Source of the DNA: Fodinicola acaciae
GTDB lineage: Bacteria > Actinomycetota > Actinomycetes > Mycobacteriales > HKI-0501
DNA length: 64,000 bases
Direction: 5' to 3'
NCBI RefSeq assembly: GCF_010993745.1
Contig: NZ_WOTN01000003.1
Span: 1,798,001-1,862,000, forward strand
Positions 51,511 through 58,779 of this stretch are shown here, piece by piece (positions within the stretch are counted from its first letter, which is position 1; every line of letters begins with the position of its first letter). The translations under genes were made by a program, and so were the position numbers. The notes beneath the pieces were generated by a model. It did not search any database and was not told where the DNA came from. It worked only from the letters and a program-made list of their open reading frames with translations.

Positions 51511-51720
51511 CGGGAAAGGAGGTGGTCCAATCTTGTATAAGTATCGGACTCGTGAGGTGGCTGTCCGCTAGCCGCCGTCCGAAGCAGGATCGGATGACCG
51601 ACCGCTGATGACGGCGGCCGGCAATATCGGACAGTCACCGGACCCCCAGGCGCCGACCGTAGTCCAGTCGGCCCGCCTCGCGGACACGCCCGTGTCGCGG
51701 CGGAAGTGCCTGGGGGTTTC
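51511..51720 (+). ncRNA. Structured RNA candidate with 12-codon ORF and terminator
   Basis: About 210 bases, starting with GGGAAAGGAGGTGG, a near-perfect anti-16S match, followed by a tiny ORF. The ORF stop opens a 9-bp stem, GCCGCCGTC (51571-51579) with GACGGCGGC (51610-51618). The region closes with CCCCCAGGC (51643-51651) paired to GCCTGGGGG (51708-51716) and then TTTCTACTT, an intrinsic-terminator pattern. Inside the last loop GCCGAC pairs with GTCGGC. I remember closely similar sequences from other actinomycetes but cannot name a family. It may be a small RNA with a regulatory peptide. Confidence 0.65.
51533..51571 (+). CDS. 12-residue peptide with exceptional ribosome-binding site
   Basis: From TTG the peptide reads MYKYRTREVAVR and ends in TAG. 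AAAGGAGG (51515-51522) lies ten bases before the TTG and seven before an ATC, so an ATC start (one residue longer) would have the better spacing. The full ribosome-binding site in front of so short a frame suggests that translation itself, rather than the product, may be the signal. The stop codon sits at the foot of a 9-bp RNA stem. Confidence 0.6.
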   Translation: MYKYRTREVAVR

Positions 51721-52400
51721 TACTTGTTTCCAGGAAACTCCACGTTTTTCTCGCGTAGGGTCGCGAGCGTCGGGCCGTACATCTGCGCCTTGATCGCGCC
51801 GAGCGTCGGACCCGCCTTGGCCGCCAGTGGCCGCGCCAGCTCCAGCGCCTTCGCCAGCACCTCGCCTTCGCCGGCCACCTCGTCGACGATGCCGGCCGCC
51901 AGCGCGTCGGTGCCGCCGTACCGCCGGCCGGTGGTCATCGCCCGGTGCGCGGTCTGTTTGGTCAGCCGGGCCTGGATCAGCGCGCTCATGCCCGGCGTGA
52001 ACGGGATCTGGATGTCGACCTCCGGCAGGCAGAGGAAACCGCGGTCGGCGCGCATCACGCGGAAGTCGTGCGCCAACGCGATCATCGCTCCGGCTGCGAA
52101 GGTGTGACCTTGCAGAGCGGCGACGGTCGGCACCGGAAACTCCAGCAGGCGCGCGAAAAGTCCGTGTACGCGGCCGAGATGGTCGGCAATCCGGTCGAAG
52201 TTGGCGCCGATCCAGTCCAGATCCAGGCCGTTGGAGTAAAACTTGCCGGTCGCGGTCGTCACCAGCGCCTTCGGGCCGTCGGCCTTCTCGACCTCGTCGA
52301 GCGCCTCGTCGACGGCCACCAGCCAGTCGGGATGAAACCTGTTCTCGCCGTCCCCCAGGTTGAGGACGAAGACCTCACCGTCGCGCTCCAGCCGTGGCAC
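51720..52400 (-). CDS. Enoyl-CoA hydratase/isomerase family protein
   Basis: A 226-residue crotonase-fold protein. FYSNGLDLDWIG supplies one oxyanion-hole strand and GHTFAAGAMIALAHDFRVM the other. The catalytic Glu positions of classical hydratases are not obvious, as in plant-like delta3,delta2-enoyl-CoA isomerases, which this most resembles. The GTG at 52400 has GAGAGGGG six bases upstream. Its TAG stop lies within the T-run of the opposite-strand RNA terminator. Confidence 0.82.
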   Translation of the reverse strand: MPRLERDGEVFVLNLGDGENRFHPDWLVAVDEALDEVEKADGPKALVTTATGKFYSNGLDLDWIGANFDRIADHLGRVHGLFARLLEFPVPTVAALQGHTFAAGAMIALAHDFRVMRADRGFLCLPEVDIQIPFTPGMSALIQARLTKQTAHRAMTTGRRYGGTDALAAGIVDEVAGEGEVLAKALELARPLAAKAGPTLGAIKAQMYGPTLATLREKNVEFPGNK

Positions 52401-52515
52401 CGCGGGCCCCTCTCGCCGTCTCGACGCCACGTTACCAGCCAGTAACTTCTACCGCCATTTTTCGGAACGCCCCTTTCTGTGCAGTAGATGCGCGGAAAGG
52501 GCGGTCCGCCAAGTG

Positions 52516-53049
52516 CTAGAGGCGGACCAGGCGGCCGGACATGTACGGCCGGAGCTGCTCGCCGTCGGCGGCCTGGTCGACGGCATAGAGCAGGTCGCCT
52601 TCGACGATGCCGTAGAGCCGGTGCTCGCCGGTGACCTGCTTGGCCGAGGCGCTGCGCAGGACCGCGTCGGACGACATCTCGAACCGCGTGCCCTGCACCT
52701 CGCCCACCAGCAGAGCGCTGTAGCCCTCCTGGTCGACCAGCAGCAGCTCGACCTCGTCCTTCTGCAGCGGCCGCCACCAGCCGAACTCGCGGTTGTACGG
52801 CCGCAGCGGATGACCGTCCGAGTCGATGATCCAGGTCCGCGACTCGTACGCGAGCACCGGCCGGCCGTCGTGGCTGAACCGCACCTCCTGCGCGAAGTCG
52901 AAGTCCTCGATGCCGGTGTAGCCACCCTTGCCAGTGCCGCGCCAACGGCCGACCAGCGGCAGCAGCGGCAACAGGTCGGCGTGCAGGTCAGGGCCGCTGC
53001 GCAGGTCGTCGGTCTCCTCGTACGGATAACCCGGATCCGGCGCGCTCAC
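52516..53049 (-). CDS. Nitrobindin-like (FABP-fold) heme-binding protein
   Basis: A 177-residue beta-barrel protein with the family signature LVGRWRGTGKGGY and a C-terminal LYAVDQAADG. It resembles the THAP4/nitrobindin proteins, which bind heme and react with nitric oxide or peroxynitrite, and Rv0813c of M. tuberculosis, which lies in the same gene order. The heme-ligand histidine could not be located with certainty. Its ATG overlaps the stop of a 34-residue membrane peptide gene. Confidence 0.8.
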   Translation of the reverse strand: MSAPDPGYPYEETDDLRSGPDLHADLLPLLPLVGRWRGTGKGGYTGIEDFDFAQEVRFSHDGRPVLAYESRTWIIDSDGHPLRPYNREFGWWRPLQKDEVELLLVDQEGYSALLVGEVQGTRFEMSSDAVLRSASAKQVTGEHRLYGIVEGDLLYAVDQAADGEQLRPYMSGRLVRL

Positions 53050-53150
53050 TTGGACTCACCCTTGTAGAGCTTCTGCGCCGCGAACAGCGCGAACCATCCG
53101 ACCGCGAGGCACGCGGCCACCAGCACCAGCATGAACACCGTCTCCAACAC
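53046..53150 (-). CDS. 34-residue single-pass membrane peptide
   Basis: Starts GTG at 53150 and ends TGA at 53046-53048: MLETVFMLVLVAACLAVG, then WFALFAAQKLYKGESK. One hydrophobic helix (about 5-25) is followed by a positive tail. The stop overlaps the start of the nitrobindin-like gene by four bases, which supports a real, coupled small gene. I do not recognise the family. It could tether or assist the heme protein at the membrane. Confidence 0.6.
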   Translation of the reverse strand: MLETVFMLVLVAACLAVGWFALFAAQKLYKGESK

Positions 53151-53164
53151 GCCAGCAACCCTAC

Positions 53165-53989
53165 TCAATCGCCCCCGCCCGACCGCTCACCGCGCGCCGC
53201 GTCGGCGATTTCGGTCGCCACGCGTACGAAGGCGGCCAGTGCCGGTGAGCGGCTGCCCTCCGGCCAGGCGAGCAGCACGCGGGCCGGCTCGGCGTCCGGC
53301 ACCGGGATGCCGACGAGGTCGTCGCGCAGGCGATGGCCGGCCGTCTCCGGCAGCAACGCGACGGCCCGGCCGAGTGCGACGACCTGCAGCAGGTGGCTGG
53401 CTTCGGTGAACTCGACCTGATCTCTCGGCCAGTATGTCTCGCCGCTCAGGTCGGCCATGCAGACCGAGGTCCGGCTGGCCAGGCGGTGCGTCCTCGGCAC
53501 GACGAGGACGCGTCCTTCCCGCCGGAACTCGATCGTGTCGAGGCCGGACAGATCGGCCTGGTCGTGAACGAAAAGCAGGTCGGCGCGGCCGTCACGTACG
53601 AGCTCGGTCTGCTCCCCCATCCCGTAGATGACGACCTCCACCGGCAGTGTGTCGTACGCGGCCAGGATTTCCGGCAACAGGCCGCCGTCGAGGCTCGGTT
53701 TCATTGCCACCACGAGCTTTTCCGGCCGCGAGCCGGCTCGCCGCGTGCGGGTCGTGGCGGCCGAGACCGCGTCGAGGATGTGCTTGGCGTCGGCGAGCAA
53801 CACCTGGCCGGCGCCGGTCAACGTGACCCGCTGAGGCGTACGCGCGAGCAGCTCGACGCCGATTTTCCGTTCCAGCTGCCGGATCGCCCGCGACAGCGGC
53901 GGCTGCGCGATGCCGAGGCGCCGAGCCGCGCGCCCGAAATGCAGCTCCTCGGCGACGGCCACGAAATAGCGGAGCTCGCGGATCTCCAT
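53165..53989 (-). CDS. LysR family transcriptional regulator
   Basis: A 274-residue regulator. Residues 1-60 are the LysR HTH (LRYFVAVAEELHFGRAARRL, IAQPPLSRAIRQLERKIG), followed by a two-lobed effector domain. The ATG at 53989 gives the family N-terminus. It faces away from the SDR gene, with a palindrome in the gap, so it most likely controls that gene and itself in response to a small metabolite. Confidence 0.9.
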   Translation of the reverse strand: MEIRELRYFVAVAEELHFGRAARRLGIAQPPLSRAIRQLERKIGVELLARTPQRVTLTGAGQVLLADAKHILDAVSAATTRTRRAGSRPEKLVVAMKPSLDGGLLPEILAAYDTLPVEVVIYGMGEQTELVRDGRADLLFVHDQADLSGLDTIEFRREGRVLVVPRTHRLASRTSVCMADLSGETYWPRDQVEFTEASHLLQVVALGRAVALLPETAGHRLRDDLVGIPVPDAEPARVLLAWPEGSRSPALAAFVRVATEIADAARGERSGGGD

Positions 53990-54005
53990 ACCGATACGGT
54001 ATCGG
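53988..54005. promoter_or_regulatory. Candidate LysR binding site
   Basis: Two overlapping palindromes, ATACCG-ATA-CGGTAT and CCGATA-CGG-TATCGG, at the LysR start and in the 69-bp gap to the SDR gene. LysR regulators commonly bind such T-N11-A dyads near their own promoter. Confidence 0.6.
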
Positions 54006-54058
54006 CCCTGACCCGATCGGTGTTGGCGCTCGCTACGGTGGCGGGCCAGCCTGGGGCC

Positions 54059-54730
54059 ATGATCGCACTCGTCACCGGCGCCAGCCGCGGCATCGGCCGC
54101 GAGGTCGCCGCGCAACTCACCGCGCTCGGCCACATTGTCGTTGCCACCGACCGAAAACAACTCGACGTCACTGACCCGGCGAGCATCGCGGCGACCGCGG
54201 CGGAGGTCGACCGCGGGTATGGCCGGCTCGACGTGCTGGTCAACAATGCCGGAATTTCCGGCGGTCCCGACGACCGGCCGCATTCGACGGACCTCGACCG
54301 CGTACGGGAGATCTTCGAGACCAACCTTTTCGGCGTCATGGCGGTAACGAACGCGATGCTGCCGCTGCTGCGAAAGTCCGAACACGGCCGGATCGTGAAT
54401 GTCTCAAGTGGCACCGGATCGCTGGCCTGGATGACCGACCCGGCACATTATTTCGCGGCCGTTCCCGCCTCCGCCGCTTACCCGGTGTCCAAAACGGCGC
54501 TGAACATGCTGACCGTGCAGTATGCGAAGGACCTGCCGGGGATTCTGGTCAACGCGGCGGCGCCCGGTGCCTGCGACACCGACTTCACCAAGGCTTTTCA
54601 GGAAAGGACCGGCCGGGTGATCACGCGTACGGCCGCCGACGGCGCGGCGATCGTCGTCAAGCTCGCCACGCTGGACGACGACGGCCCGACCGGCGGATTC
54701 TTCGACGACAACGGTCCGGTCCCCTGGTAG
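54059..54730 (+). CDS. SDR family oxidoreductase
   Basis: A 223-residue short-chain dehydrogenase: TGASRGIG at residues 6-13, NNAG at 62-65, S116/S117, Y141 and K145. It is slightly short, with a compact C-terminus ending GGFFDDNGPVPW, typical of carbonyl reductases that use NADPH. It is divergent from the LysR gene and probably its target. An RA element separates it from the convergent sulfur operon. Confidence 0.87.
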   Translation: MIALVTGASRGIGREVAAQLTALGHIVVATDRKQLDVTDPASIAATAAEVDRGYGRLDVLVNNAGISGGPDDRPHSTDLDRVREIFETNLFGVMAVTNAMLPLLRKSEHGRIVNVSSGTGSLAWMTDPAHYFAAVPASAAYPVSKTALNMLTVQYAKDLPGILVNAAAPGACDTDFTKAFQERTGRVITRTAADGAAIVVKLATLDDDGPTGGFFDDNGPVPW

Positions 54731-54733
54731 TTG

Positions 54734-54770
54734 GCCGCATGGCCACCATGCGTGCGTGGTGGCCATGCGG
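54734..54770. repeat. RA palindromic repeat, fused pair
   Basis: CCGCATGGCCACCATGCGTG runs directly into CGTGGTGGCCATGCGG, two opposed RA units that share their inner end. The element fills most of the 58-bp gap between convergent stop codons. Confidence 0.85.
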
Positions 54771-54788
54771 TCAGAAAGAGCGAGGGGA

Positions 54789-55106
54789 TCAGGCTCCGAC
54801 CGGCAGCGGCGTCTCGTTCAGGCCGACGGCCGCGGTGACGGTCGCCTCGCCGTTGCCGTCGCGGGACAGGGCTCGTACGGTCCACTCGCCCGGCGCGGCG
54901 AAGAAGCGGAACTCGCCGGCCGCGGAGGCCTGCACCTCGGCGGTGAACTCGCCGGTCGAGTCGAGCAGGCGCACGTACGCCTGGCCGACCGGCGCGCCGC
55001 CGGCGGTGACGACGCCCTGGATGACGGTCTCCTTGGCCAGGTCGATGCCGGCCAGCGACTGCCCCTGCGCCGGAGCGCCGCAGCCGTCCGACACCGGCGC
55101 GCTCAT
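54789..55106 (-). CDS. DUF1416 family protein (SseC-like)
   Basis: A 105-residue beta-sandwich-like protein (GVVTAGGAPVGQAYVRLLDS, FRFFAAPGEWTVRAL), the DUF1416 family called SseC in M. tuberculosis, always next to a thiosulfate sulfurtransferase. Its start overlaps the sulfurtransferase stop (ATGA). A role in sulfur transfer is inferred from this fixed partnership; no catalytic residue is evident apart from one Cys near residue 9. Confidence 0.87.
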   Translation of the reverse strand: MSAPVSDGCGAPAQGQSLAGIDLAKETVIQGVVTAGGAPVGQAYVRLLDSTGEFTAEVQASAAGEFRFFAAPGEWTVRALSRDGNGEATVTAAVGLNETPLPVGA

Positions 55107-55948
55107 GCCTTGGTCCCGTCGCCGAGCTCGATCGGCACGCCGACCAGCGAGCCGTACTCGGTCCACGAGCCGTCGTAGTTCTTCACCGACTCGTCGCCGA
55201 GCAGCTCATGCAGCACGAACCAGGTGTGGCTGGACCGCTCGCCGATCCGGCAGTACGCGATGGTCTGCTTGGAGTCGTCCAGGCCGGCCTCGGCGTAGAG
55301 CTTCTTCAGCTCCTCGTCGGAGCGGAAGGTGCCGTCCTCGTTGGCCGCCTTGCTCCACGGCACGTTGATCGCGCCGGGGATGTGGCCGGCCCGCTGCGCG
55401 ACCTCCTGCGGCAGGTGCGCCGGCGCGAGCAGCTTGCCGGAGAACTCGTCCGGCGAGCGCACGTCGACCAGGTTCTTGGTGCCGATCGCGTCGACGACCT
55501 CGTCGCGGAACGCCCGGATCGCGGTGTTGGGCTCCTTGGCCTGGTACGTGGTCGGCTTGCGCTCGACGGTGTCCTTGGACAGCTCGCGGCCGTCCAGCTC
55601 CCACTTCTTGCGGCCGCCGTCCAGCAGCTTCACGTTCTCGTGGCCGTACAGCTTGAAATACCAGTACGCGTAGGCGGCGAACCAGTTGTTGTTGCCACCG
55701 TAGAGAACCACGGTGTCCGCATTGGACACTCCGCGCTCGGACAGCAGCTTCTCGAACTGTTCCTTGTTCACGAAGTCGCGGCGGACCGGGTCCTGCAGGT
55801 CGGTCTTCCAGTCCAGCTTGATCGCGCCGGCGATGTGGCCGCCGTCGTAAGCGGTGGTGTCCTCGTCGACCTCGACGAGTACGACTCCGTCGCTGGCGGC
55901 GTTCTGCTCCACCCACTCGGCGGAGACGAGTACGTCGTCACGACTCAT
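55103..55948 (-). CDS. Thiosulfate sulfurtransferase (rhodanese, two domains)
   Basis: A 281-residue tandem rhodanese. The active-site loop in the C-terminal domain is YCRIGERSSHTWF with nucleophile C233. The N-terminal domain (VVLYGGNNNWFAAYAYWYFK) lacks a cysteine and is structural. It transfers sulfur from thiosulfate or mercaptopyruvate to acceptors. CysA2/SseA proteins of mycobacteria are the closest match. It is coupled by ATGA overlaps to both neighbours, and a cysteine-rich leader peptide lies upstream of the operon. Confidence 0.92.
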   Translation of the reverse strand: MSRDDVLVSAEWVEQNAASDGVVLVEVDEDTTAYDGGHIAGAIKLDWKTDLQDPVRRDFVNKEQFEKLLSERGVSNADTVVLYGGNNNWFAAYAYWYFKLYGHENVKLLDGGRKKWELDGRELSKDTVERKPTTYQAKEPNTAIRAFRDEVVDAIGTKNLVDVRSPDEFSGKLLAPAHLPQEVAQRAGHIPGAINVPWSKAANEDGTFRSDEELKKLYAEAGLDDSKQTIAYCRIGERSSHTWFVLHELLGDESVKNYDGSWTEYGSLVGVPIELGDGTKA

Positions 55949-56412
55949 GCTGTCACTCCCTTGTCTGTTGTGGACCGTTTCACGAAACGCTGGATGAGGA
56001 GATAGACCTGGCAGCCCAGGCAGTAACCGAACGCGGCGTTGAGAAATGCCGCGATCAAAGCGAAAGCGGTGGCGATGAGACCGACGATCCAGCCACCGGA
56101 CAGATAACCGATGGTGCCGACCAGGGCAAAGGCGAAGCCGACGCCCTGCGCGAAGCGCGGTGGCGCCTCGGCTTCCAGCTCGGACGGCGGCCCCCACCGC
56201 TGGTTGACCGCCTTGCGCAGCACCGTACGGTAGAAAGCACCGTATGGCGCGAATTTCAGACCGGCGAATGCACCGATCGCGAAGATGATCGCCTGCACCG
56301 CGAGCAGCCAGCCCGCGCCGGTGACCAGCACGACGGCCAGGACGACGGCGGTGATCCAGGCGGCGAACCGGGGTCCGCGCGGATCGATGCCTTTGGCGAT
56401 GGGTTCGGACAT
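55945..56412 (-). CDS. DUF4395 family membrane protein
   Basis: A 155-residue protein with four membrane helices (about 18-36, 38-55, 90-110 and 112-132). A CLGC motif follows the last (FGYCLGCQVYLLIQRF). DUF4395 proteins often precede sulfurtransferases and may move or bind sulfur species at the membrane through the CXXC pair. The ATG at 56412 is used; it is the first large gene after the leader peptide. Confidence 0.85.
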   Translation of the reverse strand: MSEPIAKGIDPRGPRFAAWITAVVLAVVLVTGAGWLLAVQAIIFAIGAFAGLKFAPYGAFYRTVLRKAVNQRWGPPSELEAEAPPRFAQGVGFAFALVGTIGYLSGGWIVGLIATAFALIAAFLNAAFGYCLGCQVYLLIQRFVKRSTTDKGVTA

Positions 56413-56503
56413 GGCTAACACTCCTGACAGCCGAATGAGGGCGAGTGCGAGGAGAGCGTTGGCCGTACGCCAGCGAAGAAAGGGACCTACGGACGCAACG
56501 CCG

Positions 56504-56608
56504 TCAGCGGCCCGGACACAGGCAGGTCGACACGTGGCAGTTGTCGACGGCACGGCGACGCGTCAGCACCGGAAGCAGTGCCGCGGAGAGTCGGGTCGCC
56601 TTATCCAT
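56504..56608 (-). CDS. Cysteine-rich leader peptide of the sulfur operon
   Basis: A 34-residue ORF: MDKATRLSAALLPVL, then TRRRAVDNCHVSTCLCPGR. The end, an RR(R)xVDxC then three Cys within seven residues, matches the short leader peptides found before sulfur and cysteine genes in actinomycetes (pattern like RRHVDLCRVASCLC). It lies 91 bp upstream of the DUF4395-sulfurtransferase-DUF1416 operon on the same strand. Ribosome stalling at the Cys codons when cysteine is scarce could control read-through into the operon, as shown for polycysteine leaders in mycobacteria. Confidence 0.82.
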   Translation of the reverse strand: MDKATRLSAALLPVLTRRRAVDNCHVSTCLCPGR

Positions 56609-56647
56609 AGTGGCGTTTAGCGTACCAGCAAAACCGGCCATCGTGGA

Positions 56648-57124
56648 CTACGGAATACGCTGCGTGATCACCGGCGACGAGCCGCTGGTGGCCGCGCCGA
56701 TCGCGGCGATGACCTGGTCTTTTCGCGGTACGCCGACGGCCCTGCCGACCTCCTGGCCGGCCGCGCCGAGCAGCACCGTCGTCGGTGTGCTGAGCACGTT
56801 GAGGGCGCGTACCAGGTCGAGATGGTCGGCCACGTCGACCTCGACATGACGCACCCGCGGCTCGCTTTCCGCGACATGCGTGAGCAGGTTTTTCGTTGTG
56901 CGGCAAGGCGCGCAGAACGTCGACGACAGCTGCAGCAGCGTCAGGTCGACATCGTCGGCGGGGTCGGCGCCGGCCTTCTCCAGCAACGCGCGGTCGGCGG
57001 CGAGCGGCTGGTCCGGCGTCTGCTCCTTGGGCCGTACGCGGCCCTGCCGCCAGCGCCAGAGCGCGCCGGCCACCGTCGCGGTCACCAGGACCACGACGAG
57101 CGTGATGGCTCCAACGAGGCTCAT
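56648..57124 (-). CDS. Membrane-anchored thioredoxin family protein (ThiX-like)
   Basis: A 158-residue protein: one N-terminal membrane helix (about 3-24), a linker, and a thioredoxin fold with FCAPC (C71, C74) and the cis-Pro in STPTTVLL. It matches Rv0816c (ThiX), which neighbours CysA2/SseC2 in M. tuberculosis. The ATG at 57124 has TTGGAG seven bases before it; ATG 57154 is also in frame. The stop is 39 bases before the leader peptide, so read-through is possible. Confidence 0.85.
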   Translation of the reverse strand: MSLVGAITLVVVLVTATVAGALWRWRQGRVRPKEQTPDQPLAADRALLEKAGADPADDVDLTLLQLSSTFCAPCRTTKNLLTHVAESEPRVRHVEVDVADHLDLVRALNVLSTPTTVLLGAAGQEVGRAVGVPRKDQVIAAIGAATSGSSPVITQRIP

Positions 57125-57204
57125 GACGATCTCCAACAGCAGGCTGGCGCCCATGCTTCCCGCGCCGCCGGCAAACGTACTGCCTCTTGTGACGAAAGTC
57201 TCGG

Positions 57205-57370
57205 CTAGTGTCCCGGGTCGGAAATTCGTTGCTTAGCTCGGGGATCCAGGCGGTGACTGAGTGTGCCGGAAAAGCGTCCTCATACCGGGCGTATTCGGGC
57301 GCCTTTCCGGTGCGCTCAGTCGCCGTCTGGGCGCCGAGACAAGTGACGAATTTCTGACTCGGGACGCTAG
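57205..57370. repeat. Hairpin element C4, divergent member
   Basis: A long hairpin whose outer 25-bp arms (57205-57229 and 57346-57370) pair at 22 positions. The inner parts also pair (CCAGGCGGTGACTGAG with CTCAGTCGCCGTCTGG), and the tip is ATAC-CGGGC-GTAT. The motif CGGGGATCCAGGCGG resembles CGAGATCCAAACG of C1 and C2. CTAG bounds both ends; the right CTAG holds the TAG stop of the coiled-coil gene. TA duplicates at 57206-57207 and 57368-57369 fit a TA-targeting element. Confidence 0.7.
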
Positions 57371-58779
57371 CTCATCCGGTTGCGAGCCGGGAAGTCGGTG
57401 CGTACGCGCCCGGCCGGCTGCTCGGGGTTGGGACGGCGTCTCGTCGGTGCGACCTGCCGAGGCGTACGGTCGGCGCCGTTGTCACCAGGCAGCGACCGAT
57501 AGCTGAGTGCCGCCGCCGGACGCGCGCCGATCGCCGGACGGACGCTGCGAGCCGGGAACGGCTCGGCGTTCGCCGCCTCGGCCGCCGGCTCCTGCCGTGG
57601 CGGCTCGGCCGGTGTCTCGACTGGCGCCTCAACCGGCAACTCGGCCTGTTGCGCGACCGCGCGCTCCAGCCGCTCGACCTTCTCCACCAGCATGCCGACC
57701 ATCCGGTCGCGGTGGTCGATCGCCTCGTCGCGCTTGCTGACCGCGTCGGCCAGCCGGTTGATCACCGCGTCGCGCTCGTCCAGCCTGGCGAACAGCCGCT
57801 CGATCAACCGGTCGCGCTCGACCAACATGGTGATCATCTGCTCGCGGTGCTCGATCAGGTCGTCGCGCTTGCCGATCGCGTCGACCAGCTTGCCGATCAC
57901 CGCGTCCCGCTCGGTCACCTGGTCGCGCGCGTACGCGGTGACCATCCGCACGGTCGCCGGGTCGTCCTGGACGGCCTGCTCGGAGTCGTCGTCGGCGACC
58001 GGTTCCGCATCGACGACGTCGTCCTCGACAACGTCGTCCTCGACAACGTCGTCCTCGACAACGTTCTCAACGACGACTGGCTCGACTTCGACCGGCTCCG
58101 GCTCGACCTCCTCCTCGGCCTCGACCACCGGCACGACGATCTTTTCCTGCGGCGGAGCCGAAGCCTCGACGGGTTGCGGCTCGGGATCCGGAGCGGAATG
58201 CCGGCCACGGCGACGCGGCGGCGGCGGTTTTTCCTCCTCCATCGGCTCGTCGCGAACGACGTTCTCCTCGACTGGCTTTTCCGGCATCGGCTCGGGTTCG
58301 GCGATCCCCGACGGCACCTCAGAGGGCATTTCTGGCGGCATTTCTGGCGGCATTTCTGGCATTGCCGGCGGCAACGGCAGCGGGATCGCCATGAGGTTCT
58401 CTTCGGCCGGCAGTTCGTCGACCGGTTCCTCGACCCCTCCGCGATCAGCGTTCGCAAAGGCGGTCACGCCCTCGGCGGACACCAGCGACGCGGCCAGGCC
58501 GTACAACGCCGACTGCTGGCTGCCGGCGATCGCCGGCCAGACGAGTACGGGGTTGGTCATCGCCGACACCAGGCCGAAATAGTCGGCGTGGCCGACCCGG
58601 CCACCGACCACCTCGGTGAAAAAGTGCGCCATGCCGTCGAACTTGAGCGTCGCCGGCAGCGTACGCGTGATCGCCTTCAGGTCGGCCGGTGAGGCGCCGA
58701 GCCGGCCGGCGACCCGCTGCCACATCAGCGGACCCGGTCGCGCGTGCAGACCGCGACGCGGTCCGATCAGGTAGGTCAT
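57367..58779 (-). CDS. Large low-complexity/coiled-coil protein of unknown function
   Basis: A 470-residue protein with a globular N-terminal region (1-115), a Pro/Glu/Met repeat region (PEMPPEMPPEMP), an acidic stretch with three VVEDD units, a coiled coil (about 275-370) with repeated ERD-VI-L-DA and HRD-MVGMLVE heptads, and a disordered basic tail. I recognise no family. It overlaps the upstream 201-residue gene by ATGA. A structural or scaffold role is suggested by composition only. The stop codon lies in hairpin C4. Confidence 0.65.
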   Translation of the reverse strand: MTYLIGPRRGLHARPGPLMWQRVAGRLGASPADLKAITRTLPATLKFDGMAHFFTEVVGGRVGHADYFGLVSAMTNPVLVWPAIAGSQQSALYGLAASLVSAEGVTAFANADRGGVEEPVDELPAEENLMAIPLPLPPAMPEMPPEMPPEMPSEVPSGIAEPEPMPEKPVEENVVRDEPMEEEKPPPPRRRGRHSAPDPEPQPVEASAPPQEKIVVPVVEAEEEVEPEPVEVEPVVVENVVEDDVVEDDVVEDDVVDAEPVADDDSEQAVQDDPATVRMVTAYARDQVTERDAVIGKLVDAIGKRDDLIEHREQMITMLVERDRLIERLFARLDERDAVINRLADAVSKRDEAIDHRDRMVGMLVEKVERLERAVAQQAELPVEAPVETPAEPPRQEPAAEAANAEPFPARSVRPAIGARPAAALSYRSLPGDNGADRTPRQVAPTRRRPNPEQPAGRVRTDFPARNRMS

